From Spongilla lacustris (lineage: Eukaryota; Porifera; Demospongiae; Spongillida; Spongillidae), in contig OX442432.1 in assembly GCA_949361645.1 (NCBI GenBank), forward strand, positions 1,988,674 to 2,052,673: a stretch of 64,000 nucleotides of DNA. Direction: 5' to 3'. The translations under genes and the position numbers were made by a program. Position 1 is the stretch's first letter, and every line of letters begins with the position of its first letter. A model generated the notes under the pieces. The model was not told where the DNA came from, ran no database searches, and saw only the letters and a list, made by a program, of their open reading frames with translations. This document shows positions 1 to 10,490 of the stretch, piece by piece.

Positions 1-545
1 ACCCCAAATCCACACCGTGTCTCTCCTCTAGCTCACAAAGAGTAGACATCTTTGTGAAAGCAAACCCTTCCTTACAAATTGCGTAAGCAATATCGAACTT
101 CCGCATTAGTATTGCTTCGGTGCGTTCATCAAGTGTACTAAGGGCTTTAGCAATTGGAACATAATCTGTTACTGGAACAGACTGGCTCTTTTTGTAGAGC
201 ACCATAGATTTTTGGTACATCAAAGATGATGCGTGCTCTATAAATGCTGATGCTTTCAGATTACTACAACCATCTATAAAAGCGCGACTGAAGTTCCTCA
301 CATTATACATTGCATATACTTTGCATTTTAAAGTGGCAACATTATCGCGGTCAAGCTGCTCGTACGAAAGCCATGTTGCTGTTGCCAGCTCCTTTTCATT
401 TTCGGCTATCCACTTTTGTACAGTATGAATAGAAAGACTTCGTACCTTTTTTGGCTGGAACACCTTCAACACTATCATCTGCCACCCGTTTACCAGACAT
501 CTTCTCCGCGCATGCGCACAATTGATTGGTCAAATGTCGTAATTG
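1..545 (-). pseudogene. hAT/ZNF862-C17orf113-like protein, N-terminal part, runs off window
   Basis: Read on the minus strand from about 445 down to base 1 there is one open frame containing VQKWIAENEKELATATWL, a zinc-finger-like stretch with RNFSRAFIDGCSN, then KFDIAYAICKEGFAFTKM and ELEERHGVDLG. That succession is typical of the hAT-transposase-derived ZNF862/C17orf113-like proteins abundant in invertebrates. A plausible start at 510 (MSGKRVADDSVEGVPAKK, lysine-rich and nuclear-signal-like) lies in a different frame from the body. The two frames meet at a T6 run (447-452, A6 on the coding strand), so a single-base indel there separates start from body. The catalytic part would lie left of the window. 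The family assignment comes from recalled motifs and is fairly firm; pseudogene status rests on one homopolymer indel, which could also be a sequencing error. Confidence 0.55.
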
Positions 546-719
546 ATTGGAAAATGTCCGATGTCCGGCCGTTATCATAAGCTCCCCCTGTTTGCCTTGG
601 GCAATTAAACCAGTCTTTGCTCATTTTGGAAACGTGACAGCTGAAACAGTTAACTATCTCGAACTGTGAAGCCTAAAGGCATTAGGAAGCAGTTGTAGGC
701 TCATTCATATGTATGTGTA

Positions 720-1770
720 TGGATATTAGTTCATATGACTTTGCAATAGATTTTTGAGAGAGCCATCTAGTAAATTGCAGATTGCTTTATTTTTAATGGG
801 TTTTCCATGACCAATTTTATGGATTTCTGCAAATACATGACTCATCACACCTGAATATTTGAAATATTTTATATCACTTTTTATCAGTTCATCTACATTC
901 TGAATGTTTCCATAGCTACCAGGCCAAGTCGATGGTTTAGGCAATGAATATTGATCATTCCAGTTCAGTTGAAACCCAACACCACTCTTCTCACCTACCA
1001 TAACTGCAGCACCACCTGTTGTTAATGATGTAATTTTATCAAATGGCAGGAGTTCAGTAAAGTACTGTGTTGTAGTGAAAACCATTGTACCTGCAGTACC
1101 ATCAGGTATTTCAGTTAAATTTGTTTCTGTTATCCCATCACACTTTATTTTTACACATGTTACAAGTTCCTTCCACATACAGAAGCCCTGAATTTCTTTA
1201 GAACATTCTCCACAACATCAGCCATACATGTACATTCCAAAAACTCTTGTACTGTTCTCTGACTAGATAGGAAAGATTTGTAGCTCCCAGATCAACATAT
1301 AGCTGCACTAGGTCAGCAAAATCTGTTGTATGGAACATGTTGTGCTTAATTACAAAATGAAACACCTTGCAGAGCTTGAAATTTTTCTTTGTTGCAATTT
1401 CAAACTGTCCTGGAACAGAGATTGATTGCCTTCAATTGTTTCTAAGCGAATTTATTTAGTGCCTAAATGCACGGAGTCCTTGCATGCAGCTGTATGGCAT
1501 CCAAACGTACTGTGTACATGGCTTGGCACTCCAGATGTTACTTCCCCTTCTTCTTGCAAAAGCCAAGGGTACTTTTGCAGCCATTCTGCCTGGAACCCAG
1601 TTTTTGATCCTGGTACTTACACTATAGGCATCTTCACTCTAACTTCTTCCGTGTGCTGTCCTTGTTCAGGCGCCTTCAATCTAACTTCTTCAGTATGCTG
1701 TCCTTGTTCATCTGATTCCATACTGTACATAGGCCCTTCTACTTCACATGTAGATTCATCAGAATAGGCT
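720..1770 (-). pseudogene. Second decayed hAT/zinc-finger transposase-like gene
   Basis: On the minus strand, about 1620-1530 encodes FQAEWLQKYPWL, like the N-terminal finger start of hAT-derived proteins. About 1440-1290 encodes FKLCKVFHFVIKHNMFHTTD. About 1280-1190 encodes RTVQEFLECTCMADVVENVL in another frame. 1178-726 is open for 150 codons and includes TTGGAAVMVGEKSGVG, which resembles the TDGA-x-M-x-G-x-x-SGV block of hAT cores. Several frame changes and a stop (TAA after HLGTK) separate the blocks. Two near-identical 42-base units at about 1630-1720 encode EQGQHTEEVR twice. Each block matches weakly, but their order is right for one hAT protein. It could instead be an unrelated lineage-specific gene. 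Confidence 0.35.
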
Positions 1771-2239
1771 CATCACTACATGCTACTAATGCAGCAGTAG
1801 TGTGTTAATCTGTATGGGTGTTGCCATTTTGTCCCACAGCATCTATACATCATGTCTCTGTTCTAGTCCAACTTCATTTGATTAAGCACTTGATTAAGCA
1901 AGTGTATACATGACTTTTAACAAAAATGGCGCCTAGAGTTTTAAACACTGACATGCTTATGTGAAGTTGAGTTTTTGTTGCTTGGCATAGAAAAGAACAT
2001 GCTCTTGTATGCTGTGTAGTTGCCGCGATTGTTTTGGCATTTTGTGTAGCATGTGCAGTAGCCTATTTCTGTATTTTGTATGTGCTGCTTGTGGGAGGTT
2101 TCCGCATAATTAGCATCACATTGATTTAGTTACATGTATACAGGCTTGGGAGCTTAAATGAACATATTCGTACAAAGCGGAATTGCACAGTCAGGTGCTC
2201 ACAAAAAGGTGAGGCAAGGCGCTGAGAAAAGGGGCAAGG
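1771..2239. other. Intergenic, nothing recognised
   Basis: AT-rich sequence without convincing coding frames or repeats. It separates the second hAT-like relic from the copia relic. Confidence 0.4.
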
Positions 2240-2917
2240 CACAGAGAAAAAGGGCAAGGCAAGGCGCCTTGCAAAAACAGGCTAGGGAGAACACTGGCTT
2301 CAATGGCCTCTTTTGATGATTCTAAGGACAATACATGTCCAGCCTCTCCACACAGGTTCTGTTGCCCTCCCTTTGGAAAATGCTGATGCTTTCCTGTTGT
2401 TTCGTCCAACAGTATTCGTCGTCCAGCATCTGATCTGCTGTCCACCACAATCATTCCCTGTTCCTTCTGAATGAGTGCCTGTTGGATGTAACTCAGGTCT
2501 TACAGCATCCCTTGCCTCCAAAGCTGTTACAACGGTCAAGTAGCTGGATGGTAGACTTCCAAAAAGATTTACCACTTGAACCTCCTCAGAAACCGTTGCC
2601 TTGGTAGTACCATCTGTAAGCTCCTTCATTGCTTTAATGTGAGCTTCAATGGAAATACTTTCCTTTGCCTCCTTTCTGAAGTATAGCGTTGTAAGCATCA
2701 ACTTGTTTACAAGAGTGTCTTGTTCAAAATCGTTCCTAAGAGCCTCCCACACATGTGCTGGTCCTTGACTAGAAGTACTGATTGACAACACCAAAAAGGT
2801 AGAGAAAGTGGTCTATGCTCTCTTCGCAAACTAAGGTGCTTCATTTGGAATTTCCACGTCATCCAATTCATGGAATCCAGCTTGTGTGTCGACTGCTTGC
2901 AACTATAAACTTCTGCA
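2240..2917 (-). pseudogene. Ty1/copia gag (UBN2-type) relic
   Basis: Minus-strand frames give, in order, KLDSMNWMTWKFQMKHLSL (2880-2820), then in another frame FLVLSISTSSQ and VWEALRNDFEQDTLVNKL (about 2795-2700), MKELTDGT, VVNLFGSLPSSYLTVVTALE (to about 2510). In a third frame comes NLCGEAGH, the remains of the CCHC nucleic-acid-binding knuckle. This is the N-terminal half of a copia Gag-Pol polyprotein, which builds the retrotransposon particle. The front part is shortened (the usual linker after the first block is missing) and at least two frameshifts are present. No protease, integrase, RT or LTRs were found. Its left border with the kinase relic falls at about 2917, suggesting that the copia fragment cut the kinase copy. 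Confidence 0.7.
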
Positions 2918-3640
2918 GTTATCTGCACTGCATCTAGTTCCCTGCATACTTGCTTTCCTGTACTCAGCTCGATCAGCAGGCATCCAAAAGAGTACATGTC
3001 TGCTTGCCACGATCTTTTGGCATCCATAAGCATATCTGTTGCTATGTATGGCACTGTGCCTGTACCAGACCCTTTGGAAGTTTTAATTGTAGCCAACTGG
3101 TCCTGTAGCTTGGCTACCCCTAAGTCACACACATAAGCATGATAATCCGGAAATAACTATAATGGAATATGAATGACAATGTATTCTCTCAATAGACATC
3201 CTTTCTATGACATTGGCAGGCTTTAAGTCCTTGTGGATCACAATTGGGTCATGGCTATGCACGTGCCCTTTTAATTTACTTTGCTAAGCTTCTGACATGA
3301 ACATGTTCAATCAAATACACAAGGTTACATTTGTATTGCATGCTAACCACAGGGGAATTATGAAAAATGACCTGATCAATATTGCAACCATCTACATAAT
3401 TCATGACAATTAGCAGTTAGTTCACATGCTTGCTTGTACCCATAAGTGTGACGATGTTGGGGTTCCACAGCTGTCTGTTGTAATATAGCATAGTACTTGA
3501 CAGTGCCATATTAATATCCATAATACTTACTTTTAAATTGGCACTTCTGTGTTTTCTTCATAAGGCCTTCATCTGACATGTTTATCATCTTTATGGCAAC
3601 CTCAATGCCAAGGTAGTTGTAGTTCACATTTCTTTATCAG
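2918..3640 (-). pseudogene. Protein kinase fragment, copy A
   Basis: The minus strand holds kinase subdomains in order: IHKDLKPANV (about 3240-3205, the catalytic-loop HRD replaced by HKD), then an intron-like gap, CDLGVAKLQDQL (DFG replaced by DLG), GSGTGTVPYIATDML (activation segment, APE degenerate), SWQADMYSFGCLLIELSTGK (subdomain IX). The TKL/RIPK-like style is an inference from GTVPY. Further up to about 3640 the intron and exon sequence is shared with copy C at 14338-14655. The part beyond subdomain IX is replaced by copia sequence at 2917. With no N-lobe and no C-lobe end it is a fragment, though single exons are still open. Confidence 0.6.
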
Positions 3641-3988
3641 GAGTGGAGCTGCAAATTTCTGAATGACAGCATCATACGAGTCACTCTGCATAAATCCTGA
3701 CACACTGCAAGTGTCACCATGGTGCATCCTCTGTTCATTTTGCCCATTCTGCATACCGACATGTAGCAATGTGCATCAGTGTAAAATAGGGGGAAACCAT
3801 CATGCATGCAATTAAGCCATGAATTTTTATCTTGAAACACTCTATTGATGCGTACAAGAGCATATAAACTCAAACCATTGGATACATAAGTATTCATTAT
3901 AAAATGCAGTTATAAAAGTATATGGAAAACTAATGCCAAAACTTTTGTTTTAATGTTTTGAAGACACTTCTCACAACAGTGTCTGCTA

Positions 3989-4082
3989 GTGATATTTTAG
4001 GCAAAGCAAATGAGGAACTTCCAAGGTTGAGGGTGGTTGAGGTGCTATCATGTATGGGCCACACACTTTGGCAAACATCTAC
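3989..4082 (-). repeat. Short extra copy of kinase-linked segment
   Basis: About 92 bases match 5793-5885 closely and encode PQPPSTLEVPHLL on the minus strand. Both copies stop at the same base in GTGATATTTT (3991 and 5792), marking a shared element or duplication border. Confidence 0.6.
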
Positions 4083-5015
4083 CTAGTCTCGCTAGCCGGA
4101 CGTACATCGAACTTCAACTAGACTGGGAATGAGGGACGTACATTGGAAGTATGTCTGGTGAACTACGTCAGTGTTTACATTTTTTGATTTAACTCATGCG
4201 TTGTACAATGTCACCTGACAATTACTTATTCCACATGACCATATCACAGTTTTTCCCACTTGTGTTCGGTGGCGAACTGACGATACGCACTAGTACTACT
4301 AACTGGTTCACCATGTATTAATTTAGTTCTAGAAAAGTATTAGTGGTGTGTATGTAAGGGCTTATTTGGTGTTAGGAATCCTGTTTGGTGAAGCTGTGAC
4401 AGTCTCTAGCGTATCGATCGTATCCCATGTCTATGTTTATACATGTATGTGTTCTAAGTTACAAGTGTTGCAATGAACGGTAACTGTATGGAGGAAGCTT
4501 TACTCATATAAAAAAGTTGTGGATGTTTTGCGGGATCAGGTCATCGAACTGTATGGTGAAAATTGGGAGGATGCTTGTCTGCAATGTTGCCAATAATCAA
4601 GAATGTCTCGTGTGATTTCCACATGGAGCACTTGAACAAGGAGGCTAAAAGTAGAGTATGTGGTCTATGGTCAAACATCACTGATGAATAAGTAACTAGA
4701 GTTTGTCTGTAGTAGAAAAGATGAATTTGATAAGGAAAATGGCATAAAAGATCAATTATCAAGCCATTTTCAAAGATCAAGTACAGGTGACCTAAAGATT
4801 ATACTGGAACAGCTTTCGGAAGGGTCAAAAGTTTTTTATGTTATCCCAGGAAGATGTCACAAGAAATTTAAGAAATTCAAAAGGAATCCTGTGCGTAAAT
4901 TGACCCTACCAGTCCTAGATCAATGGATGAAATCTCAATTGAATAACATATTTAAAAACAATTATATTAATAATGGGGTATATTGCGTATGTACATGTAA
5001 CAATGATGCAATTTA
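4083..5015. other. Gene-poor stretch
   Basis: No sustained coding frame on either strand and no clear repeat. Short open frames here lack recognisable motifs. Confidence 0.4.
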
Positions 5016-5792
5016 TTATGAACATGGCAAGCATTTACATTTCATTGCACATATGTCACAACATATGCATAGGGTATGTGTGGAGTCAGAATCCGCATAA
5101 GGTCCAAAGTGTGACATCAGAACCTGGCGACGACAGAGACTCGTATTAGTGCAATACTCCTTCATAGATATGTCCAATGCAAAACCCTTTACATTTGCAT
5201 AGTGCAGTATGGCCTTTGAAGGTAATCCATCACGACCAGCTCTGCCAGTCTCTTGGAGATACTGCTTCACATCTGAAGGAGGCCCCCAACGAATTACACA
5301 GCGCACATCAGGACAGTCAATGCCCATTCCAAATGCAACAGTGGCAATGATTACTCGAAGTTTAGTGTTGGTTTTGGCAAATGACTGTAGAATGGATTCC
5401 TTGACACTTCATGTAGTACATGCAGTATACATGTCCACTAAGCGATATTATTCCAGTTCCATGCTCCCAACATGGTCTGTCAATGCTTGAGCTTGCATCA
5501 TATGAACGACTATGTATTATGGTTCTTTGAAAGTTAAATCTAGAGGTGTAGATTCTCTACAAGACGTGTAAACGTGTCTTCCAACATACGTAGCAGTGTG
5601 GCAATGATATTCACCCTGTTTGGAGGTTTAGCAATAACAAATGGATGAATCTTTCCCAACTGGTGACATATGTTTATCCTGGTGTTCTTTGTTGCAGTGG
5701 CTGTTAGAGCCATCATCTGCACATGATCTGGAATCAAGCTTCTTATGTCCCCTATTTCAGAAAATGCTTGCCTAAATGTGTCGCCCCTGTAG
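5016..5792 (-). pseudogene. RecQ-like DNA helicase pseudogene
   Basis: Going down the minus strand: GDTFRQAFSEIGDIRSLIP, MMALTATATKNTR (helicase motif III region), RVNIIATL, then DMYTACTT, SVKESILQSFAKTN and LRVIIATVAFGMGIDCPDV (motif V), then GPPSDVKQYLQETGRAGRDG (motif VI). These belong to the ATP-dependent 3'-5' RecQ helicase core that unwinds DNA. The N-terminal Walker A and DExH motifs are absent. In-frame stops interrupt it: TAA after FKEP, TAA after SMELE and TGA inside the DMYTACTT-SVKES block. The frame runs straight into kinase fragment B upstream, so the fragment has no start of its own. It is clearly decayed. Confidence 0.75.
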
Positions 5793-6265
5793 TGATATTT
5801 TAGGTAAAGCAAAGGAGGAACTTCCAAGGTTGATGGTGGTTGAGGGGCTATCGTGTATGTGCCGCACACTTTGGCAATTATCTGCCCTGCATCCAGTACC
5901 CTGTATACTTGCTTTCCTGTATTCAGCTCGATCAGCAGGCGTCCAAAAGAGTAAATGTCTGCTTGCCATGATCTTTTGGCATCCACCAACATCTCTGGTG
6001 CTATATATGGCACTGTGCCTGTACCAGACCCTTTGGAAATTTTAATTGTAGCTGGTCCTGTAGCTTGGCTACACTTAAGTCGTGATAATCCAGAGATACC
6101 ATATGAGTGATAACGTATTCTGTCAATAGATGTCCTTACCATAACATTGGCAGGTTTTGTCCTCAACTGGGTCATGGCTATGCAAGCGCCCTTATAATTT
6201 GCATTGCTAAGCTTCTGACATGAACAGGATTCAATCACAAAAATAAAATCAGTATAAATACACAA
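5793..6265 (-). pseudogene. Protein kinase fragment, copy B, joined in frame to helicase relic
   Basis: The minus strand encodes KPANVMVRTS (6165-6130; the preceding HxD part is lost, reading TQLRT), GSGTGTVPYIAPEML (good APE motif), SWQADIYSFGRLLIELNTGK, then GQIIAKV and PPSTLEVPPLL, ending at 5793. The reading frame continues into RecQ residues, giving a chimeric 241-codon frame. Copy B agrees with copy A through 6250 and again at about 6450-6510 with intron sequence. Because the catalytic loop is damaged it cannot be an active kinase. Confidence 0.6.
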
Positions 6266-6269
6266 GGTT

Positions 6270-7048
6270 ACATTTGTAAAATAATGGCCTGATCAAGGTT
6301 GCAAGCATTTACAGTGGCAACCATATGGGATCATTCTGCTTCCTCAGTACACGAACGTGGCCCTCCTGCATTCTAAAAGTTTTTAAAAGAATAAATAACC
6401 TCGCGTAAGGATAGAATAGGTTGTCTAACAAAGTAGGTTAAAGTTAAGTATCTATCATAATTCATGACAATTAGCAGTTGGTACACATCTTGCATGCAGC
6501 CATAAGTGTGACGATGACAATGTCGCACTTTGTTATCTCCATCATCATGTACACTTCTTGCTTTCCGCTGAGGAGCACCAATGGCATCATTGTCATCGCT
6601 AATTACATGCATCATTGAGGGGGACCATTACAGTTTCTCCCCCCTTCGCCATCTTCACTTTGATGAAATTCATCTGGAGAGGGGGAGGGGGAGGGGAGGA
6701 AGATAAAAATACGTCTTGCACTAACCACAGGCCCGTAGGCAAGGGGGTGGCCTGTTGTTATAAGATGTAAAGCGGCTGGGGCTCCGCCCCAGGACCCTAC
6801 CCCCCCCCCCTCCCCAATTAGATTCCTCTTAGTGCCAGAAATGGCACTTGTATTAAAGGCCTCAGCATCACTGGCTCTCTCCTATTGCCTCCCACATAAC
6901 TCTTGCACCCTACCCACTCCTATGACTCCACATTAGTGGAGCGTTAGCTGTACATGACACGACACCTATCATAGATTTGTAATTCACAAATACAATTAAC
7001 ACTCCACATGAACTCGCGCTTCACAAAGACATACAAGCACAGGGACCA
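6270..7048. other. Kinase-intron remnants and GC-rich low-complexity DNA
   Basis: Patches such as 6450-6510 match intron sequence of kinase copy A. 6670-6830 is G- and C-rich (GGCTGGGGCTCCGCCCC at about 6772). No gene was seen. Confidence 0.35.
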
Positions 7049-7358
7049 ACTACCTATATCTCAATTTGAATTTTTTGCCTAATTTATTTAGAGCGGTGGG
7101 CCCCCCCACACCAGCTCAGGGAAAAAACCCTCGGTGAGGACAAAAACCCACACATACTACTCTGAACACCTGAGTTCCATTGCCAGGAATCTTGCACTTT
7201 CATAACTACCTATATCTCAATTTGAATTTTTTGCCTAATTTATTTAGAGCGGTGGGCCCCCCCACACCAGCTCAGGGAAAAAACCCTCGGTGAGGACAAA
7301 ACCCCACACATACTACTCTGAACACCTGAGTTCCATTGCCAGGAATCTTGCACTTTCA
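7049..7358. repeat. 155-bp tandem duplication
   Basis: The block starting AACTACCTATATCTCAATTT at 7049 recurs at 7204 and the two copies are almost identical over 155 bases, differing by about one base in an A/C run. Near identity means it is very recent, or an assembly error. Confidence 0.85.
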
Positions 7359-7359
7359 T

Positions 7360-8989
7360 CGGTGTGGTCATGATGTCAATGAACAACCTGCTTCCAGTAG
7401 GACAAAAACGTTTCAAAATACACACATGTTGAAATTTCCTGGTGTCGCGTGCACAGTGACCAAGACTGACCAATCTGACCAAGCACTTCCTTACCACCAT
7501 TAATTGTGCAGTTCTATCTATTACAAAGCCTGAGCAAAGCTTCATAAGATTTGTGCTAAGAGTTTCATGCATGGCTTCATCATGCTTAACTTTAGTGAGA
7601 TTTGCGATGTAAATACTGCTTGAGCTGCGATTTGTAGGCTGTTATCTTGTCACTTATTTCAGTGGTAGAAACTACTGAGACTTTATTTGGTCCTTGTGCA
7701 TGATGCCGTTCAATGTGTGGAGCGTTTCCATGAGAATGGCTTGTAGCAATAATCACATCAAGCTTTATCTGCGTACCCTTTCTCCTTCGATATACAGCGG
7801 ATGTCAGTGTTTGTGCTATCTTCGCAAAAGCGATAATCTCACAAGTTTGTCTGGATTGTATTCCCACAGATCCGGGGTTTGAACCAGTTCATAGACATCG
7901 TATGATGTTAGGAAATAATCATTGACATTTTAAGAACTAATAATTCGGTCATCTTCAAGTTGGATACCTAGCCGGCCTACAGCTATGGCAGCCCTACAAC
8001 CAGGTTGCAAGACTTTGAAAATTGGGCGACCGCAGATTAAAATACACGCTCCATTCCATTTAAATTCCATACTTGGACATCGTTAATACAAAAACACATT
8101 AAAACATATATAGGAACAGAAACACTGATATACAAAACCGATAACCTAGTAGTGGATAAGTGTTGAGTGGCAAAATATGGTGTCAGGCAAAGTGTTCTTG
8201 TAAACAAGGGCAAAAAAGTGAACTTGAACACTGAGGTGGCACTGACAGGTTGTTCAAGGAAAAGGGTCAAACATGTCCAAAGCCTACACTGCTGCCAATC
8301 CCAAAGGTCATCCTCGAGGATAAGGCGTCCACATCAATCATTGCAGTAGGCAAAGTTATGGACATTGAGCAGGTGTTGGATGTAGCAAGAATCACTGCTG
8401 GGTCATGGCAGAAGTTAATAATGGGAGAACAATTAAATCCAGAAGGAGGAATACAACTGGATCCAGTAGTGAACTGTAACACATTCTCCAAGGCCATTTG
8501 CACCTTTCTAGGTTCAATGCTGAGAAAGACTTCACCATCTACACAAATTGAGATAAATAAGTACAATTCATATAGAAATAGTTGTCTTATCCTCTATATC
8601 CTGGAGATAGTCATAGAACATTATGATACTGGCCTCTTCCTTTTGGCGATTGTTTGACCCACAGGAGGAGTACTCAACATGGAATAAATCAATCATAGCA
8701 GTTAACGTTTCTGTAGTGTTTGATAGCATCACACGTGCACACAGATTTCTACATCAGCGATAGTACATCATACTCATTTAGTCCTTCCATCCTTCTATTT
8801 GACCCATGCTTGACGTGATGTATGCACAATATTCTAAGAATATTTGGCTTATCAGTTAGATGATAGTAGGTTGATGGCTTATCAATCCCAAGCTGGATAC
8901 GGTGTGATAGAACTGGATCATCTAGCAGAACCCGGAACTCTGCAACACTGGATGCACCTTCAAGCTTTGTGATGAATTAATGCATTAAA
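7360..8989. other. No assignable gene
   Basis: Open frames exist on the minus strand at 7592-7867 and on the plus strand at 8250-8657 (containing IPKVILEDKAST and MDIEQVLDVARITAGSWQKL). Neither shows a motif I can name, and their bounds are not supported by splice sites I trust. They may be further gene debris. Confidence 0.25.
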
Positions 8990-10490
8990 ACCGTACATGT
9001 AGTCTTAACCTCCTTTAGCATCCTCTGTAGTGAAATGTCTGCAATATTACTAATCCTCAGCTGCACACCCTCAATTCCGTACAACATATACTCGATGATG
9101 GAATTCGCCATAAACGTGGGTGGGGTCCACCCTGTAGCAGAGACGCTCCCATCATCATCTGTCCAACGTGGAAGTAAGTTTTCTCTAGTACTGCAGATAC
9201 TTTGGACCGTATCATATGCTGACTTGCAAGCCCCTCGAATAATGAACTGCTCTTCGCAATGGCTTGCATCAGAATGAAGTACTCTCGTAGTGGACCCCCA
9301 AGGTCTACAGCAGGCTCTCATATAAAAGTAACCTTTTCAGCTCTGTTGCTGTATACTCCTTTTTGGAATAGGCGAACACTGTCATCTAAAACATGAGATC
9401 TACATATGGTGATCCGCTGATACTTTTTAGGCTTCATGGTTGTTTCACATAGTTTCTTGAGGGCCTCCTTAAATGGGATTGATTCCCTATTGCATGTAAA
9501 CGAAATTTCATATGTAAAAATACACGAATCAGTATTAAGTTCGGTGTACATAGTTTCAACAGCGTCGACAACTGCGTTGCAATTGTTTTCCAGCAGACTC
9601 GCACTTATTGCTGCTTTCATCTGTTTTTCAAATTCCTCTTCTGATTCATCCAATACAGTTACAAATGGACTGCATGCATGAAGTTACAACATCATTTATA
9701 TAGGAACTGAAGCTACATTAGATACCTGCTTTGCTCCATATCTGATGCAGAACTAGACACTTCTACTGCTTTCTTTCTACCTTTGCTGCAAATTGCTCAG
9801 AGGGATTTGTCTGACTAGTTTTTCGACGTGTCTGCTGGGTCGGTCTGAAGTTGTTCCTGTATTTCAAAACCGCGATAATAAAAATGTAAATATGATAATG
9901 CTATATATATAATACAGCTTATAGCTGTATGTAGCATGCACGCATCCAATGCATACACCATAAAAAATACTCTCTATTTATATATGTATATACGTACCAC
10001 TAGATTCTGGTCCGTCTGTCTAATATACAACTTTGATTGCTGCACTATGTCCATGATGTACGGTATGATCATTCCCCCTGGTGGAGTGGCGATGACTACT
10101 AAACCTTTGCATTTGGGGCCACTCCTTAACAACTCATATCCACATCCACCAAGCTTAGAAAACGAATCATACACGACTGTATCGATCTCAGCTGATGATG
10201 CCTCACGCAAGAAAGAAAGTAGCTTAAGACCAAAGCCACATGATGCCAATTCCATCTTGTTGTGAGGTGTGGGCAACCAGTCTTGATCTCGTAAAACCAG
10301 ACAAATGCAGTCATGAACCCATCCTGGCGTCGACTGTCCATTGCATTTCGTTTTTGGCTCCTTCGTTGTGATGAGGCGTATGCAACACAGAGTTTGGACG
10401 TTCTTGCACAATATCATTTGCAACTATGTCAACAACTCTCTCGAACAGTTTTCTAGCTCTGTCACTTAGCCTTTCCATGTGCAAGATGAT
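8990..10490 (-). pseudogene. G2E3-like HECT E3 ubiquitin ligase, decayed
   Basis: Minus-strand blocks in order: MERLSDRARKLFERVVDIVA (10488-10430); GWVHDCICL and LGGCGYELLRSG (10320-10100), the region that precedes HECT in invertebrate G2E3-like proteins; a Ser/Thr-rich exon near 9860-9770; then the HECT N-lobe from DESEEEFEKQMKAAIS (9650) through FTYEISFTCNRESIPF, CRSHVLDDSVRLF and KVTFI. HECT proteins carry ubiquitin as a thioester to substrates. The conserved GEPAVDxGGPxRE begins with a stop here (TGA for Gly, about 9318). FHVGQMMMGASLLQGGP follows in frame, then a frameshift before SIIEYMLYGIEGVQL. The catalytic C-lobe cysteine region is absent. The stop, two frameshifts and missing C-lobe make it a pseudogene. 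Confidence 0.7.
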
